A stretch of 60,295 nucleotides of DNA from Verrucomicrobiia bacterium (GCA_035946615.1 DASYZB010000148.1:1-60295), one strand, 5' to 3'. Positions 38,746 to 46,622 are shown, counted from the first letter of the stretch. Made by a program: numbers and translations. The notes: generated by a model from the letters alone, not told the origin.

Positions 38746-38769
38746 TCACTTCCGCTACCGCGGAAGTGA
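38746..38769 (+). terminator. Hairpin after the ABC operon, possible terminator
   Basis: A perfect 10-bp stem TCACTTCCGC / GCGGAAGTGA with a TACC loop lies 136 nt after the permease stop. A run of seven T follows about 11 nt later, just after a TTTCGAAA palindrome. The spacing is not ideal for a rho-independent terminator. Confidence 0.45.
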
Positions 38770-38838
38770 TCGTTTCGAAATTTTTTTGCGGGGGCACCTG
38801 GAAATCTGTGAAGGGTCCGGAGAAGAAACTTTTGTTTT

Positions 38839-38898
38839 AGCCGCGGAAAGCCGCGGAAAGGTGCGGAAAGGTGCGGAAAGCCGCGGAAAGGTGCGGAA
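38839..38898 (+). repeat. Six tandem decamers (AGSYGCGGAA type)
   Basis: Six consecutive 10-bp units alternating AGCCGCGGAA and AGGTGCGGAA in the order 1-1-2-2-1-2. The exact 10-bp period places each unit on the same face of the helix, as protein-binding iterons often are. Confidence 0.85.
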
Positions 38899-39059
38899 GA
38901 GGGAGGCATGATCCGCGCCTTTCCGCCGCTATCGGGGGTGAGGTCCGAGGGTATCCGAGGGTGGAAATCGAACTGAGTCGAAGGGCGGTCGTTTGTTTTG
39001 GATAAAAAAATTTGGCCGGGCACCTGGTTCAGGTCGGCGAGAGGGGGGGCCCGATTTGT

Positions 39060-39109
39060 GGTGACCATTGGTGACCATTGGCGACAACAGGTGACATCTG
39101 GTTACAGGA
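39060..39109 (+). repeat. Five decamers of GGTGACCATT type
   Basis: Units at 39060, 39070, 39080, 39090 and 39100: two identical GGTGACCATT, then GGCGACAACA, GGTGACATCT and GGTTACAGGA. The 10-bp register is kept while the sequence drifts, which suggests old or degenerate binding sites. Confidence 0.75.
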
Positions 39110-39187
39110 AGGCTGAGAGTGTCCAAGATTTGGATAGCCAGGGAACAGGGAGAGGGGGAGGGGGGGAGTGTTTAGGTGCTACAGGGC

Positions 39188-39285
39188 GTTACACCGTTAC
39201 AACCCGCATAAAACCGAAGGATTTTGAAGATCAAACCGTTACAAGGGCGTTACAAAGGCGTTACAGGGTGTTGCAAAGCGTTACA
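39188..39285 (+). repeat. Seven GTTACA boxes, five with 10-11 bp spacing
   Basis: GTTACA occurs at 39188, 39196, 39238, 39249, 39260 and 39280, with the variant GTTGCA at 39270. The last five are spaced 11, 11, 10 and 10 bp apart, and most are preceded by C or GC. The array lies 440 nt upstream of the DUF3631 start. Confidence 0.8.
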
Positions 39286-39483
39286 AAAGAGGGGACGGGG
39301 GGCGTAGGGCGAGGAGCGGGGAGCGACCTACCCTTTGCGGTTGAAGAAGAGATAACGTAGGGAACGAAGGGGGACAAGGGCGATCCAAAACCTGGCCTAA
39401 CGGATCTTTGAACCGCGGAATGCCCTCACTGAATACGAGGAAGAATCGGGCGAGATGGCGGGGCCGGTTCGGGAAGGAGGAAA

Positions 39484-39504
39484 CACCAGGCGAGAGGCCT
39501 GGTG
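39484..39504 (+). other. Perfect hairpin CACCAGGC / GCCTGGTG
   Basis: An 8-bp stem with a GAGAG loop between the GTTACA array and the DUF3631 gene. No T-run follows. From here to 39722 I see no convincing gene. Confidence 0.5.
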
Positions 39505-39722
39505 AACTCTCCGGCGGGGACGCCTGGGGTACAGGGGAGAGCACGCCAGTTTGTGTTATGGAAAAGATTATTGTTTTCGATAACTTATGCTGTGAGAGCT
39601 AACTGGAATAGAAACCGCTGCTAATTAAGGATTGGACGGCGTTTTTTTGGCGATTGCCCGACCTTGGGTTGAATGAGGCGGGCAAAGAAAGCTGCCGAGC
39701 CGTCCTGGAAAGGGCATAGCAG

Positions 39723-41300
39723 ATGAGTATCGAGAATTCGGAATGCAAAGCAGGTCAAACCAATGAAAAGCCGAAGGAGATTGCGTCATTGGGAAGAATA
39801 CAGACAGAGGGAACAAGGGGACCCCTCTCCCCGACCCTCTCCCCTTTGGAAAGGGAGAGGGAGAAACCTCAGCAGCTTACGGTTGTAGCGCGCGTTGCAG
39901 ACTCCTCTGACGAGGCAAAGGCGCCGGAGCACCCGGTTAGCGGGCCATCCGGGGAAGCTGGAGGCAAGAACGGATGGAATGGCGGCAATGGTGGGAATGG
40001 GAACGGCGGGTTTGTTAAAGGGCGGGGGCCGCGCCGGGTGGAGATGCCGGTGGTAGAGCCGTGGCACGAGCCGGTGAACGGTGCGGAATTGCTGGACCGA
40101 TTAGTGGCGGAATTGGCGCGTTTCGTGGTATTTCCGAGGTGGGCGGCAGAAACGGTAGCTTTGTGGATATTGCACACCTTTGCGTTCCGTCTGCGGGATG
40201 TGACGGCGTATCTTGGGATAGAGTCGCCGGAGAAGGAATGCGGGAAATCGACGTTATTGATGTTGCTGAGCTATTTTGTGGACCGTCCGGCGGTGTCCTC
40301 GAACATCAGTTCATCAGCGTTTTACCATGTAATCGAGGAGATGGACCCGACGTTGCTGCTGGACGAGGGGGACACGACGCTGAGGGGCCGCGACGAGCTG
40401 ACGGGGATATTCAACGGGGGCTACACGAAGCACACGGCTTATGTATGGCGGATATCGTATGACCCGCTGCCGGAAGATGGGGAGGCGGGAGCGGGGAAAG
40501 AGGGAAGCGAAGGGATGAGCCAGGCGGGGCATGTAACGCGGTATTCGACATGGTGCCCGAAGGCAATTGCGACGATTGGGAATTTGGACCCGACATTGGC
40601 GAGCCGTTGCATTGTGATCCGGATGCATCGCAAGACGGAGAACGAGGAATGCGCGCGGTTAAAGTTGCTGGAGGCGACGGAACTGAAGCGGAAGTGCGCG
40701 CGGTTTGTGGCGGACCACGCGGAAGAGATAGCGAAGGCGGAGCCACAGATACCAAAGGGGCTGACGAACCGGGCGGCGGACATCTGGGAACCGCTGCTGG
40801 CGCTGGCGGATGCGGCTGGCGGGCGGTGGCCGGAGATGGCGCGAGAAGCGGCGAAAGGGTTGACTGCCCGGGCACAGGGGCACAGTCCGGCGGGGTCGTT
40901 GCTGTTGGACATCTTCTTTGTTTTTATTCTGGGGCACAAGGAACGGGTATTCAGCCGGGACGTGGTGACGGCGTTGACGGCTTGCGACGAGCGGCCCTGG
41001 GCGGAGCTGAGGAAGGGCAAGCCGATAACTGAGGCGTGGCTGGCGCGACAGTTGCGTCCGTATGGCATCACACCGCGAACGATGCGGATTGGGACGGAGG
41101 TGGCAAAGGGTTATGTGCAGGAGGAGATGATGGAGACCTTTCGGCGGTATATACCGAAAGCGGAGCTGGAACGGGTGAAGGTCGAGCTGGCCGAGCAGTC
41201 GGCAGCGATAGAGGAGAGACAGAGGGTGGATGGGAAGGTTCAAGGCGCGGAGGGGACGGGTATATCCATGCCGATGGCCGCCTCGAACCTCACGCGGTAG
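39723..41300 (+). CDS. DUF3631-domain ATPase/replicative-helicase-like protein
   Basis: 525 aa. Residues 1-105 are low-complexity and include a Gly/Asn-rich tract (NGWNGGNGGNGNGG); no primase or TOPRIM motif is present. The ATPase core starts near 110. Walker A-like YLGIESPEKECGKSTLLMLL and Walker B-like EEMDPTLLLDEGDTTLRG are followed by KAIATIGNLDPTLASRCIVI, the sensor-like strand. The DUF3631 part runs from about 360 (AADIWEPLLALADAAGGRWP) to YGITPRTMRIGTEVAKGYVQ. DUF3631 is common in phage, plasmid and island replication proteins, usually fused to a primase, so this copy lacks that half. Residues near 34-48 are encoded by a palindromic repeat. Codon usage is unlike the flanking genes. Confidence 0.85.
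   Translation: MSIENSECKAGQTNEKPKEIASLGRIQTEGTRGPLSPTLSPLEREREKPQQLTVVARVADSSDEAKAPEHPVSGPSGEAGGKNGWNGGNGGNGNGGFVKGRGPRRVEMPVVEPWHEPVNGAELLDRLVAELARFVVFPRWAAETVALWILHTFAFRLRDVTAYLGIESPEKECGKSTLLMLLSYFVDRPAVSSNISSSAFYHVIEEMDPTLLLDEGDTTLRGRDELTGIFNGGYTKHTAYVWRISYDPLPEDGEAGAGKEGSEGMSQAGHVTRYSTWCPKAIATIGNLDPTLASRCIVIRMHRKTENEECARLKLLEATELKRKCARFVADHAEEIAKAEPQIPKGLTNRAADIWEPLLALADAAGGRWPEMAREAAKGLTARAQGHSPAGSLLLDIFFVFILGHKERVFSRDVVTALTACDERPWAELRKGKPITEAWLARQLRPYGITPRTMRIGTEVAKGYVQEEMMETFRRYIPKAELERVKVELAEQSAAIEERQRVDGKVQGAEGTGISMPMAASNLTR
39814..39870. repeat. Palindromic CTCTCCC repeat (family B, copy 2) inside a coding region
   Basis: Reverse-strand copy of the 34987-35040 repeat, with CCCTCTCCC arms around a TTTCCAAAG centre. 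It adds GPLSPTLSPLEREREK in frame to the DUF3631 protein. Confidence 0.75.
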
Positions 41301-41409
41301 CGATGGATCGCCTGTTTGATCTGACCGGCGTCCCGCGAGAGGATCTGTTTCGATCACGGGAGGAACTCTTGAACGAGGTTCTGTTGCGCCAGGAGCGGCA
41401 GATCGCCTT

Positions 41410-41568
41410 CGTAGCAAGCGGCGGATTGAGGAGCATATCCCCAAGGAAATAGTCGCCGAGGGTTGTTTGCTCTGTAGCGAAGACAAACCTCATCATTGCC
41501 ACCGTCGTTTGGTAGCGGAATATCTGAGGCAACGTTGGGGAGACCTGGACATTTTGCATTTGGGATGA
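41410..41568 (+). pseudogene. C-terminal remnant of a DUF488 protein
   Basis: The frame ending at TGA 41566-41568 reads RIEEHIPKEIVAEGCLLCSE, then DKPHHCHRRLVAEYLRQRWG and DLDILHLG. CLLCSExxPxHCHRRLVAEYL is the C-terminal signature of DUF488. The N-terminal two thirds cannot be found upstream in this frame, so it is a 3' fragment. It starts about 110 nt after the DUF3631 stop. Confidence 0.7.
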
Positions 41569-41649
41569 GGGCACGGTTCAGGGCCGTTCGATGGGCAGGG
41601 CCCGTGCCGTGTGCCTATAGAACCAGCCGGGGCCGTCGAGTTAAGGAGC

Positions 41650-41693
41650 AATGTCTAAATGACAAGACGTGACCCAGACGTGTCCCCAATGCT
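41650..41693 (-). repeat. Inverted-repeat partner 1 (AGCATTGGGG ... GTCTTGTCAT)
   Basis: Read on the minus strand it begins AGCATTGGGG, has a 10-nt insertion relative to its partner, then GTCACGTCTTGTCATTTAGA. The partner is at 42261-42293 on the plus strand; 9 and 20 of 24 positions match on either side of the insertion. Confidence 0.65.
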
Positions 41694-41895
41694 TTCACAC
41701 AAAGGTCAGAGAATTAAGACCGAACTTTTTCTATTGTTTGACTCCCTTTCACCGTGCAATTGGGATACTCCGGGTTCTCGATGAGCAGGTGAATCCGCAT
41801 CATCCGCTCCATCGCCGCCCGCCCGCATCCACGCGCCCACAGCCACCCACCCGCCTCGGAACCATACCTTGCTGTAACGGCCCTCGTCTTGGTAA

Positions 41896-42093
41896 CTAGC
41901 GGCATGCCGCATGAGCCAAAATCTCAAGAGCATTGATGGTCGCCTGAATGAACTCTGGTCCAACGGAGAGTTTAACCGGGCGTACGAGGTCATCGTGCAG
42001 GAGTTGGTTCCAGCCCTCCAGGATTACCTTACCAGCGACGGGGTAGTCCGCCACAGCGGCTTCGACTTCTTGGCGTGACCAGACGTCTGACAT
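41896..42093 (-). pseudogene. Gene fragment of unknown family (MSDVWSRQEVEAAVADY...)
   Basis: A short frame opens MSDVWSRQEVEAAVADY and ends PEFIQATINALEILAHAACR. The opening looks like the N-terminus of a larger protein family with a WSRxEVEAxVADY start, and the second part is clean amino-acid sequence, but at 65 aa it is too short for either. I suspect an internal deletion of a larger gene. The assignment is weak. Confidence 0.35.
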
Positions 42094-42189
42094 AGCGCGG
42101 GTGCCGAATGCGCCCAAGATGGGCAAAACCACAAACGGTAGCAAGCCTGGGAACCATGGAGCACGCTGGGGAGACCGCCCCTTTGCGGG

Positions 42190-42241
42190 TCGCGGAGCGA
42201 CGGTTGAAACCGTGGTTTGGATTTCAGGCGTCGCTCCGCGA
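42190..42241. repeat. Hairpin repeat TCGCGGAGCGACG ... CGTCGCTCCGCGA
   Basis: A perfect 13-bp stem flanks a partly self-complementary centre (GTTGAAACC / GGATTTCAGGC). It has the structure of a REP-like unit and sits next to the second inverted-repeat partner. Other sequence in 41569-42784 shows no intact gene. Confidence 0.7.
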
Positions 42242-42260
42242 TGCAATTCCTGTTGTTCGA

Positions 42261-42293
42261 AGCATTGGGGTCAGGTCTTGTCATGTGGACAAT
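42261..42293 (+). repeat. Inverted-repeat partner 2 (AGCATTGGGGTCAGGTCTTG)
   Basis: Partner of 41650-41693. The GGGGTCAGGTCTTGTCAT motif is of a kind I recall beside IS200-like/RAYT transposase genes. No such gene is intact here. Confidence 0.6.
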
Positions 42294-42784
42294 ACGTTTT
42301 GGAGGGAGGCTCAACTGCTTGCGCAAGGAGGCGTCCAAACAAAGCCGGCGACCAAAGGGCGCGCTGGCTTTGCATTACTGCTGCCGCTGGGAACCAGCCT
42401 GGCGGCCTGGACGAGCAGATCCTCGACATGGTCGCTTTAGAGCGGTGGCGTTCAGACTGCAAAGGCGGCTCTACAGAGGAGCTGAAGGGCGCGAAGAACT
42501 TGTGGTGCCGTGGCGGGGCTGGTCGGGGGACAAGAGCGCCCGCCGAGCACTGCCGCGGGGCGCGGAGCCAAATTGCGGCTTTGCCCTGCGAGCGGACGGG
42601 GGCCATGACCTGGCTACGCTTTGCTTTGCTGAAGACGTCTGGAATGCGTTCAGCCTAAATTAGGCGATTCTTCATGCGGTGTCAGAACTGCGGAAGCTGA
42701 TGCCTGGTGGAATCAAGGCATCTCCTCATACACCGGAACAAGTTCGAGCTGTCGAGCTGTGGGAGCAGGGGCTATGACAGGCGA

Positions 42785-42825
42785 GGATCAGAGCCTCCTG
42801 GCGTTGGCTGCTACGATTTAGGGGA
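42785..42825 (-). repeat. Dispersed repeat family A, copy at right edge of the island
   Basis: The reverse complement reads CCCCTAAA, two bases, then GTAGCAGCCAACGCCAGGAG and GCTCTGATCC. It matches the left-edge copy with one mismatch in the 30-bp core. Confidence 0.85.
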
Positions 42826-42893
42826 CTGCCAGGGAGCGGACCTGCGGTCATCCAATACTTGCCAGCGCGCAGAAAACCTTTACGCTACCGATT

Positions 42894-43925
42894 GTGAAAA
42901 TAGACCGTTGGAGAGTAGTTTTCCTCGTGCTCTGGGCCGGCCTGGCCATGTCTTGTCTGTCGCAGCCGGCCCAAGCCGACCGCGAACTATTCGCCCAGGT
43001 CAAGGCGCAGGCAGAAAAAGGAGATGCGGAGTCGCAGTTACGTCTTGGTTCCCTTTATGCCACCGGCGCCGGTGTGGCCAAGGACCTGTCCAAGGCTGCC
43101 CGGTGGCATCGCAAAGCCGCCGAGCAAGGCCTGGCTCGCGCCCAATACCGATTGGGCCTCGATTATGCCAGCGGTTCAGGTCTGAAGCCCAACTCTTTCG
43201 AGGCCGTCAACTGGTTTCGCAAGGCAGCCGAGCAAGGCCTGCCCGAAGCGCAGTATGAACTGGGCGCTTGCTCGGCGCGCGGCTCCGGCGTTGGCGAGAA
43301 CTACTCCGAGGCCGCCCGCTGGTTCCTCAAAGCGGCCCAGCAAGGCTACCCTCCAGCCCAATTTCAACTTGCCCAATGCTATTTTGAAGGCGCCGGGGTG
43401 GTGAAGGATATCGAGGAGGCGGTCAAATGGACTCGCCTGGCTGCCGACAAGGGCTATGCACCCGCCCAGAACCGCCTGGGCGCCTGCTTCGAAAAAGGCG
43501 AAGGAATGGCCCAGGATTATTTGCAGGCCTACAAGTGGTTCCTCCTGTCTGCCGCACAGGACGACGAAATGGCTCCCGACATCCGCGTCAGCATCGCCAA
43601 AATCGAAACCTCCATGAGCCCGGAGCAAATCGCCCAGGCCCAGCGCACCGCCCGCGACTTCAAACCCATCAACGCCTCTGCACCCCCCTCAGACCCCATT
43701 TCCTCTGGCTCGGCCACGGGTTTCGTCTCGGTGAACCTGAACGAGCTAGACAGTGAAATTTTCGTGGATGGCGCGTTCGTTGGAAACCCGCCGGCAAAGC
43801 TGAAGCTCGCCCAGGGTTCGCACCTGGTCGAGGTCAGGAAAACCGGTTTTAAAGATTATCGCAAAGCGCTCACGGTGAATGCTGGCTCGGACCTGACGCT
43901 GCGGGTGGTGCTGGAGAAGAATTGA
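42894..43925 (+). CDS. Exported SEL1-repeat protein with C-terminal PEGA domain
   Basis: 343 aa from GTG 42894, which directly precedes a signal peptide (VVFLVLWAGLAMSCLSQPAQA). Five SEL1-like repeats of about 36 residues follow (for example AQYRLGLDYASGSGLKPNSF and AQYELGACSARGSGVGENYS). After a linker, the C-terminal 70 residues form a PEGA unit (GFVSVNLNELDSEIFVDGAF, HLVEVRKTGFKDYRKALTV). SEL1 repeats mediate protein-protein contacts, and PEGA units occur in envelope proteins. A lipidation Cys near residue 21 is possible (AMSC). Partner unknown. Confidence 0.88.
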   Translation: MKIDRWRVVFLVLWAGLAMSCLSQPAQADRELFAQVKAQAEKGDAESQLRLGSLYATGAGVAKDLSKAARWHRKAAEQGLARAQYRLGLDYASGSGLKPNSFEAVNWFRKAAEQGLPEAQYELGACSARGSGVGENYSEAARWFLKAAQQGYPPAQFQLAQCYFEGAGVVKDIEEAVKWTRLAADKGYAPAQNRLGACFEKGEGMAQDYLQAYKWFLLSAAQDDEMAPDIRVSIAKIETSMSPEQIAQAQRTARDFKPINASAPPSDPISSGSATGFVSVNLNELDSEIFVDGAFVGNPPAKLKLAQGSHLVEVRKTGFKDYRKALTVNAGSDLTLRVVLEKN

Positions 43926-43936
43926 ATGCCACCCTC

Positions 43937-44836
43937 TCAGGGCGCCAGCGGTTGCGATGTGAGCCGGATCCTGAGGCTCGAACTCTCGCCCGGCGGCAGG
44001 CTGATTTGGTTTGAGGAAACGTTGCCGGGCTCGACACACACCATGCGCTGGTACTCGTCATTGCCGAAATCAGGCATTTGCTGGGCTTTGGCAATCCAGG
44101 GATTCCAGACTACCGTCGAGAGAGCGCTTTGTTTTTCCACGCGGATGCTGCGCCGCAGTCGCTCGTCCACAATCTCAACGGGATTGATCGTGTCCAAATA
44201 GATGCGGTCCACCTCGGATTCAATGCGGATGCTTTCCTGCCTCTCGGTCTTGCGGGCGAAATGGTCAACCTTGTCCAGGTAACCGCCCCCTTTCAGCCCC
44301 TTAATGGAAACCGCCGTAATGTCCCCTACCTCAAAATAAGAGTGAAGACAGTTCTCAAACGTGAAGGACTCCTCCTTTGATTGGTTGGTGACGGTCAATT
44401 GCAGGCTCAATGCCTCATCGACTGTGACCGTGTAGTCGGCTGTGAACGCTGGAATCGAGCCGGCCTCGGGGCATTCGGGCAGACGAAACCGAATGCTGAC
44501 GCTCCCGTCGGGAGCGGGTGAGAACTCCTTGAGTTCCCACTCTTTTACCCGGGCGAAACCGTGCTGGCCGAACCCCTCACGCATGCCGAACCACGGAAAA
44601 ATGATAGGGATTCCGCCTCGGATAGGCTGCTCCGGCGCAAACCGGCTGCACTGGCTCATAAACAGCAGCGGGGGTTCGCCATTTTTGCGGAAGTGGGTCA
44701 CGTGGGCGCCGTGAAGGTAAATCTCCGCGGTGCTCCAGCGAGTAGTCACCTCCAGCATGGGCAACTCTCCGCGGCCATCGAGAAACATCACCCGGCCCAG
44801 CGCCCCGCTTAGGGGTGCGGCTTCATTGGTTTGCAT
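43937..44836 (-). CDS. D-hexose-6-phosphate mutarotase / aldose-1-epimerase-like protein
   Basis: 299 aa. It interconverts alpha and beta anomers of hexose phosphates (YeaD-type). Family motifs are AEIYLHGAHVTHFRKNGEPP, RGGIPIIFPWFGMREGFGQH (with the catalytic-site His), GFARVKEW, TFENCLHSYFEVGDI (second active-site His) and VVWNPWIAKAQQMPDFG. VCVEPGNV supplies the catalytic Glu. GAGGTGA precedes the ATG at 44836. It is divergent from a xylose-isomerase-like gene, which fits sugar catabolism. Confidence 0.9.
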   Translation of the reverse strand: MQTNEAAPLSGALGRVMFLDGRGELPMLEVTTRWSTAEIYLHGAHVTHFRKNGEPPLLFMSQCSRFAPEQPIRGGIPIIFPWFGMREGFGQHGFARVKEWELKEFSPAPDGSVSIRFRLPECPEAGSIPAFTADYTVTVDEALSLQLTVTNQSKEESFTFENCLHSYFEVGDITAVSIKGLKGGGYLDKVDHFARKTERQESIRIESEVDRIYLDTINPVEIVDERLRRSIRVEKQSALSTVVWNPWIAKAQQMPDFGNDEYQRMVCVEPGNVSSNQISLPPGESSSLRIRLTSQPLAP

Positions 44837-44973
44837 AACTCACCTCTGCGCATCGGCTGCTGCCGAGGAAACCGCACCCTCGGCCTCGCCAACATCCTAT
44901 AGAACAGGCCGGCTCATTGCACTCATTTTTTTGCTGTTCTTTGAATCCCGCCGCGCTAAGGTCGCCCCTTACT

Positions 44974-46011
44974 ATGCCAAAAAACCAATATCGATTCTGC
45001 TTCGGTCCATGGAACATCAGCGAAGGTCAGGACCCCTACGGCCCCACCACCCGCCCTGCACAGACCTTCGACTGGAAACTTGAACAACTCAAGAAGCTCG
45101 GGTTCGACGCCATGATGTTTCACGATGACGACGCGGTTCCCGATATCGACGGCAAATCCGACCAACAGCTCCGCAAAGAGGCAAAGACGCTCAAGAAAAG
45201 GCTGGACGACCTGGGCGTCGTGGCCGAGATGGTCGCGCCGCGCCTTTGGTTTAGTCCGATGACCATTGACGGCGCATATACCAGCAACGATCCCAAATGC
45301 CGCCGCTATGCCATCGAGCGCTCACTCCGGTCGATTGACATCGCCAATTATCTCGACACCGATCTGATCGTCCTCTGGTTGGCGCGGGAGGGCACTTATC
45401 TGCGCGAGGCCAAAAACGGACGGCGCAGCTTCGATCTGTTGGTCGAGGCCCTCGATAAGATGCTGGCGCATGATAAGAGAATCCGCCTGGCCATCGAGCC
45501 CAAGCCCAACGAACCGATGGACCACGCCTATCTGCCCACCATCGGCCATGCCCTGGCCATCGCGCAATTGACCCGCGACCCCAAACGCGTCGGGTGCCTC
45601 ATCGAGTCCGCTCACGCACTGTTGGCCGGCCTGGACCCGGCAGATGAAATCGATTTCGCCATGACCTTTGGGAAATTATGGTCGCTTCACCTGAACGACC
45701 AAAACGGCCTGAAGTTCGACCAGGACAAACCGTTCGCCAGCTCGAATTTGCGAGTTGCCTTCAACCAGGTCCGCGCCCTGGAGCGCAACGGCTACGGCAA
45801 ACATGGCGAATTTGTCTGCTTCGATGTGCATCCCTTCCGCACGACAAAAACCGAGCATTGGCTGGCGCATTTGGAAAACAGCCGGCGCACTTTTCTCCTG
45901 CTCCTGAAAAAGGCGCGAGCATTCAACGAAAAGAAAGCCCAAGCCCTCGTTGCCCAACGCGATTACGCCTCCCTGGACCAAATGGTGTTGGAGCATTTGA
46001 TGGGGGTCTGA
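44974..46011 (+). CDS. Xylose-isomerase-like TIM-barrel sugar isomerase
   Basis: 345 aa from ATG 44974; earlier in-frame codons are not family-like. The order of motifs follows class I xylose isomerases: FDAMMFHDDDAVP (active-site His), VLWLAREGTYLREAK, RLAIEPKPNEPMDHAY (metal-binding Glu), GCLIESAHALLAGLDPADEI (second Glu), LWSLHLNDQNGLKFDQDKPF (metal-binding Asp and catalytic Lys) and EFVCFDVHPFRT (further Asp). It is somewhat shorter than the usual 385-440 aa. D-xylose or another aldose is the likely substrate; the actual sugar is not determinable. Confidence 0.85.
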   Translation: MPKNQYRFCFGPWNISEGQDPYGPTTRPAQTFDWKLEQLKKLGFDAMMFHDDDAVPDIDGKSDQQLRKEAKTLKKRLDDLGVVAEMVAPRLWFSPMTIDGAYTSNDPKCRRYAIERSLRSIDIANYLDTDLIVLWLAREGTYLREAKNGRRSFDLLVEALDKMLAHDKRIRLAIEPKPNEPMDHAYLPTIGHALAIAQLTRDPKRVGCLIESAHALLAGLDPADEIDFAMTFGKLWSLHLNDQNGLKFDQDKPFASSNLRVAFNQVRALERNGYGKHGEFVCFDVHPFRTTKTEHWLAHLENSRRTFLLLLKKARAFNEKKAQALVAQRDYASLDQMVLEHLMGV

Positions 46012-46024
46012 AGCTGAGAGGCTT

Positions 46025-46375
46025 TCAGAGCAGCGCCTTGAGCAAATAGTAAACGCCCAGGGCGCACACCAGGCTCGAGACACTGCTGAGCAGCAGAATC
46101 GCTTTGGCCCAGCATCGGGAAACCTTTAGCATTCGGCGCAGGGCGGTCATGATAGAAAAGACGCCCAGGCTCAGAAGAATGATTTTGACGCTGCACCAGG
46201 CGGCTGGCCAATCCCACCAGTGGTTCCAAGGGGATTGGCGAGCCACGTTGAAAAAGGAGCGGCCTTCCCAATAAGCCTCGTCAGGAAATAAAAAGGCGAA
46301 TGCCAGCATGCAAAAACCGGCTGCATACAACAACAACGCCCGGCGGTTGGGCCATTTTTCGTGATCTGCGGCCAT
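46025..46375 (-). CDS. Small integral membrane protein
   Basis: 116 aa with three predicted membrane helices: LLLYAAGFCMLAFAFLF, CSVKIILLSLGVFSIMTAL and AILLLSSVSSLVCALGVYYL. A Trp-rich periplasmic loop lies between the first two (WNHWWDWPAAWC). An in-frame ATG at 46402 would add nine residues. It converges with the isomerase gene, 13 nt between stops. No family recognised. Confidence 0.6.
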   Translation of the reverse strand: MAADHEKWPNRRALLLYAAGFCMLAFAFLFPDEAYWEGRSFFNVARQSPWNHWWDWPAAWCSVKIILLSLGVFSIMTALRRMLKVSRCWAKAILLLSSVSSLVCALGVYYLLKALL

Positions 46376-46518
46376 AATACCGCTTTCTATTCTCACGCGC
46401 ATGGCGCGTAGGGTCTTTGGCTCGCCCGCCCAGCCTTCTTATAGGATGATTCAAACCCACCCAGCCGCAGAAGTCAATGAGGGAATGAGAGTAGTTGTAA
46501 TGCCTCAGTGACTACGGG

Positions 46519-46574
46519 GCTGCCGGCTGAAGCCGGCGTTCCGGACGCGCGGAACGCCGCCTTTAGGCGGCAGC
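46519..46574. repeat. REP-like palindrome, 24-bp arms
   Basis: Arms GCTGCCGGCTGAAGCCGGCG(TTCC) and GGAACGCCGCCTTTAGGCGG(CAGC) pair with three mismatches around GGACGCGC. It lies between divergently placed gene ends in 46376-46622. Confidence 0.75.
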
Positions 46575-46622
46575 GCCCGCCGTCACTAACCGATTACGAG
46601 TAGTTTCTGCGCTATCCGCTTC

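Larger units (their letters stand above)
38584..42814. mobile_element. Putative degraded mobile/replicative island bounded by inverted 30-bp repeats
   Basis: Two copies of repeat family A face each other at the ends, in inverted orientation, with one mismatch in 30 bp. The interior holds three arrays of short direct repeats (38839-38898, 39060-39109, 39188-39285), a DUF3631 ATPase gene, a DUF488 C-terminal remnant, an unidentified minus-strand remnant and a second inverted-repeat pair (41650-41693 with 42261-42293). Codon choice in the interior (many GCG, TTG, ATA) differs from the C-ending usage around it. No transposase or integrase is intact and no target duplication is evident. Mobility is an inference. 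Confidence 0.5.

Noticed and set aside
38839-39285. CRISPR array
   Set aside because: Units are 10-11 bp with no unique 30-bp spacers and no cas genes.
38998-39360. 120-aa ORF across the repeat arrays
   Set aside because: Its peptide follows the DNA repeats and low-complexity G-tracts; no domain and no plausible RBS.
42217-42663. 148-aa ORF in the island
   Set aside because: It crosses a hairpin repeat and is Arg/Gly-rich without motifs; likely random in GC-rich debris.
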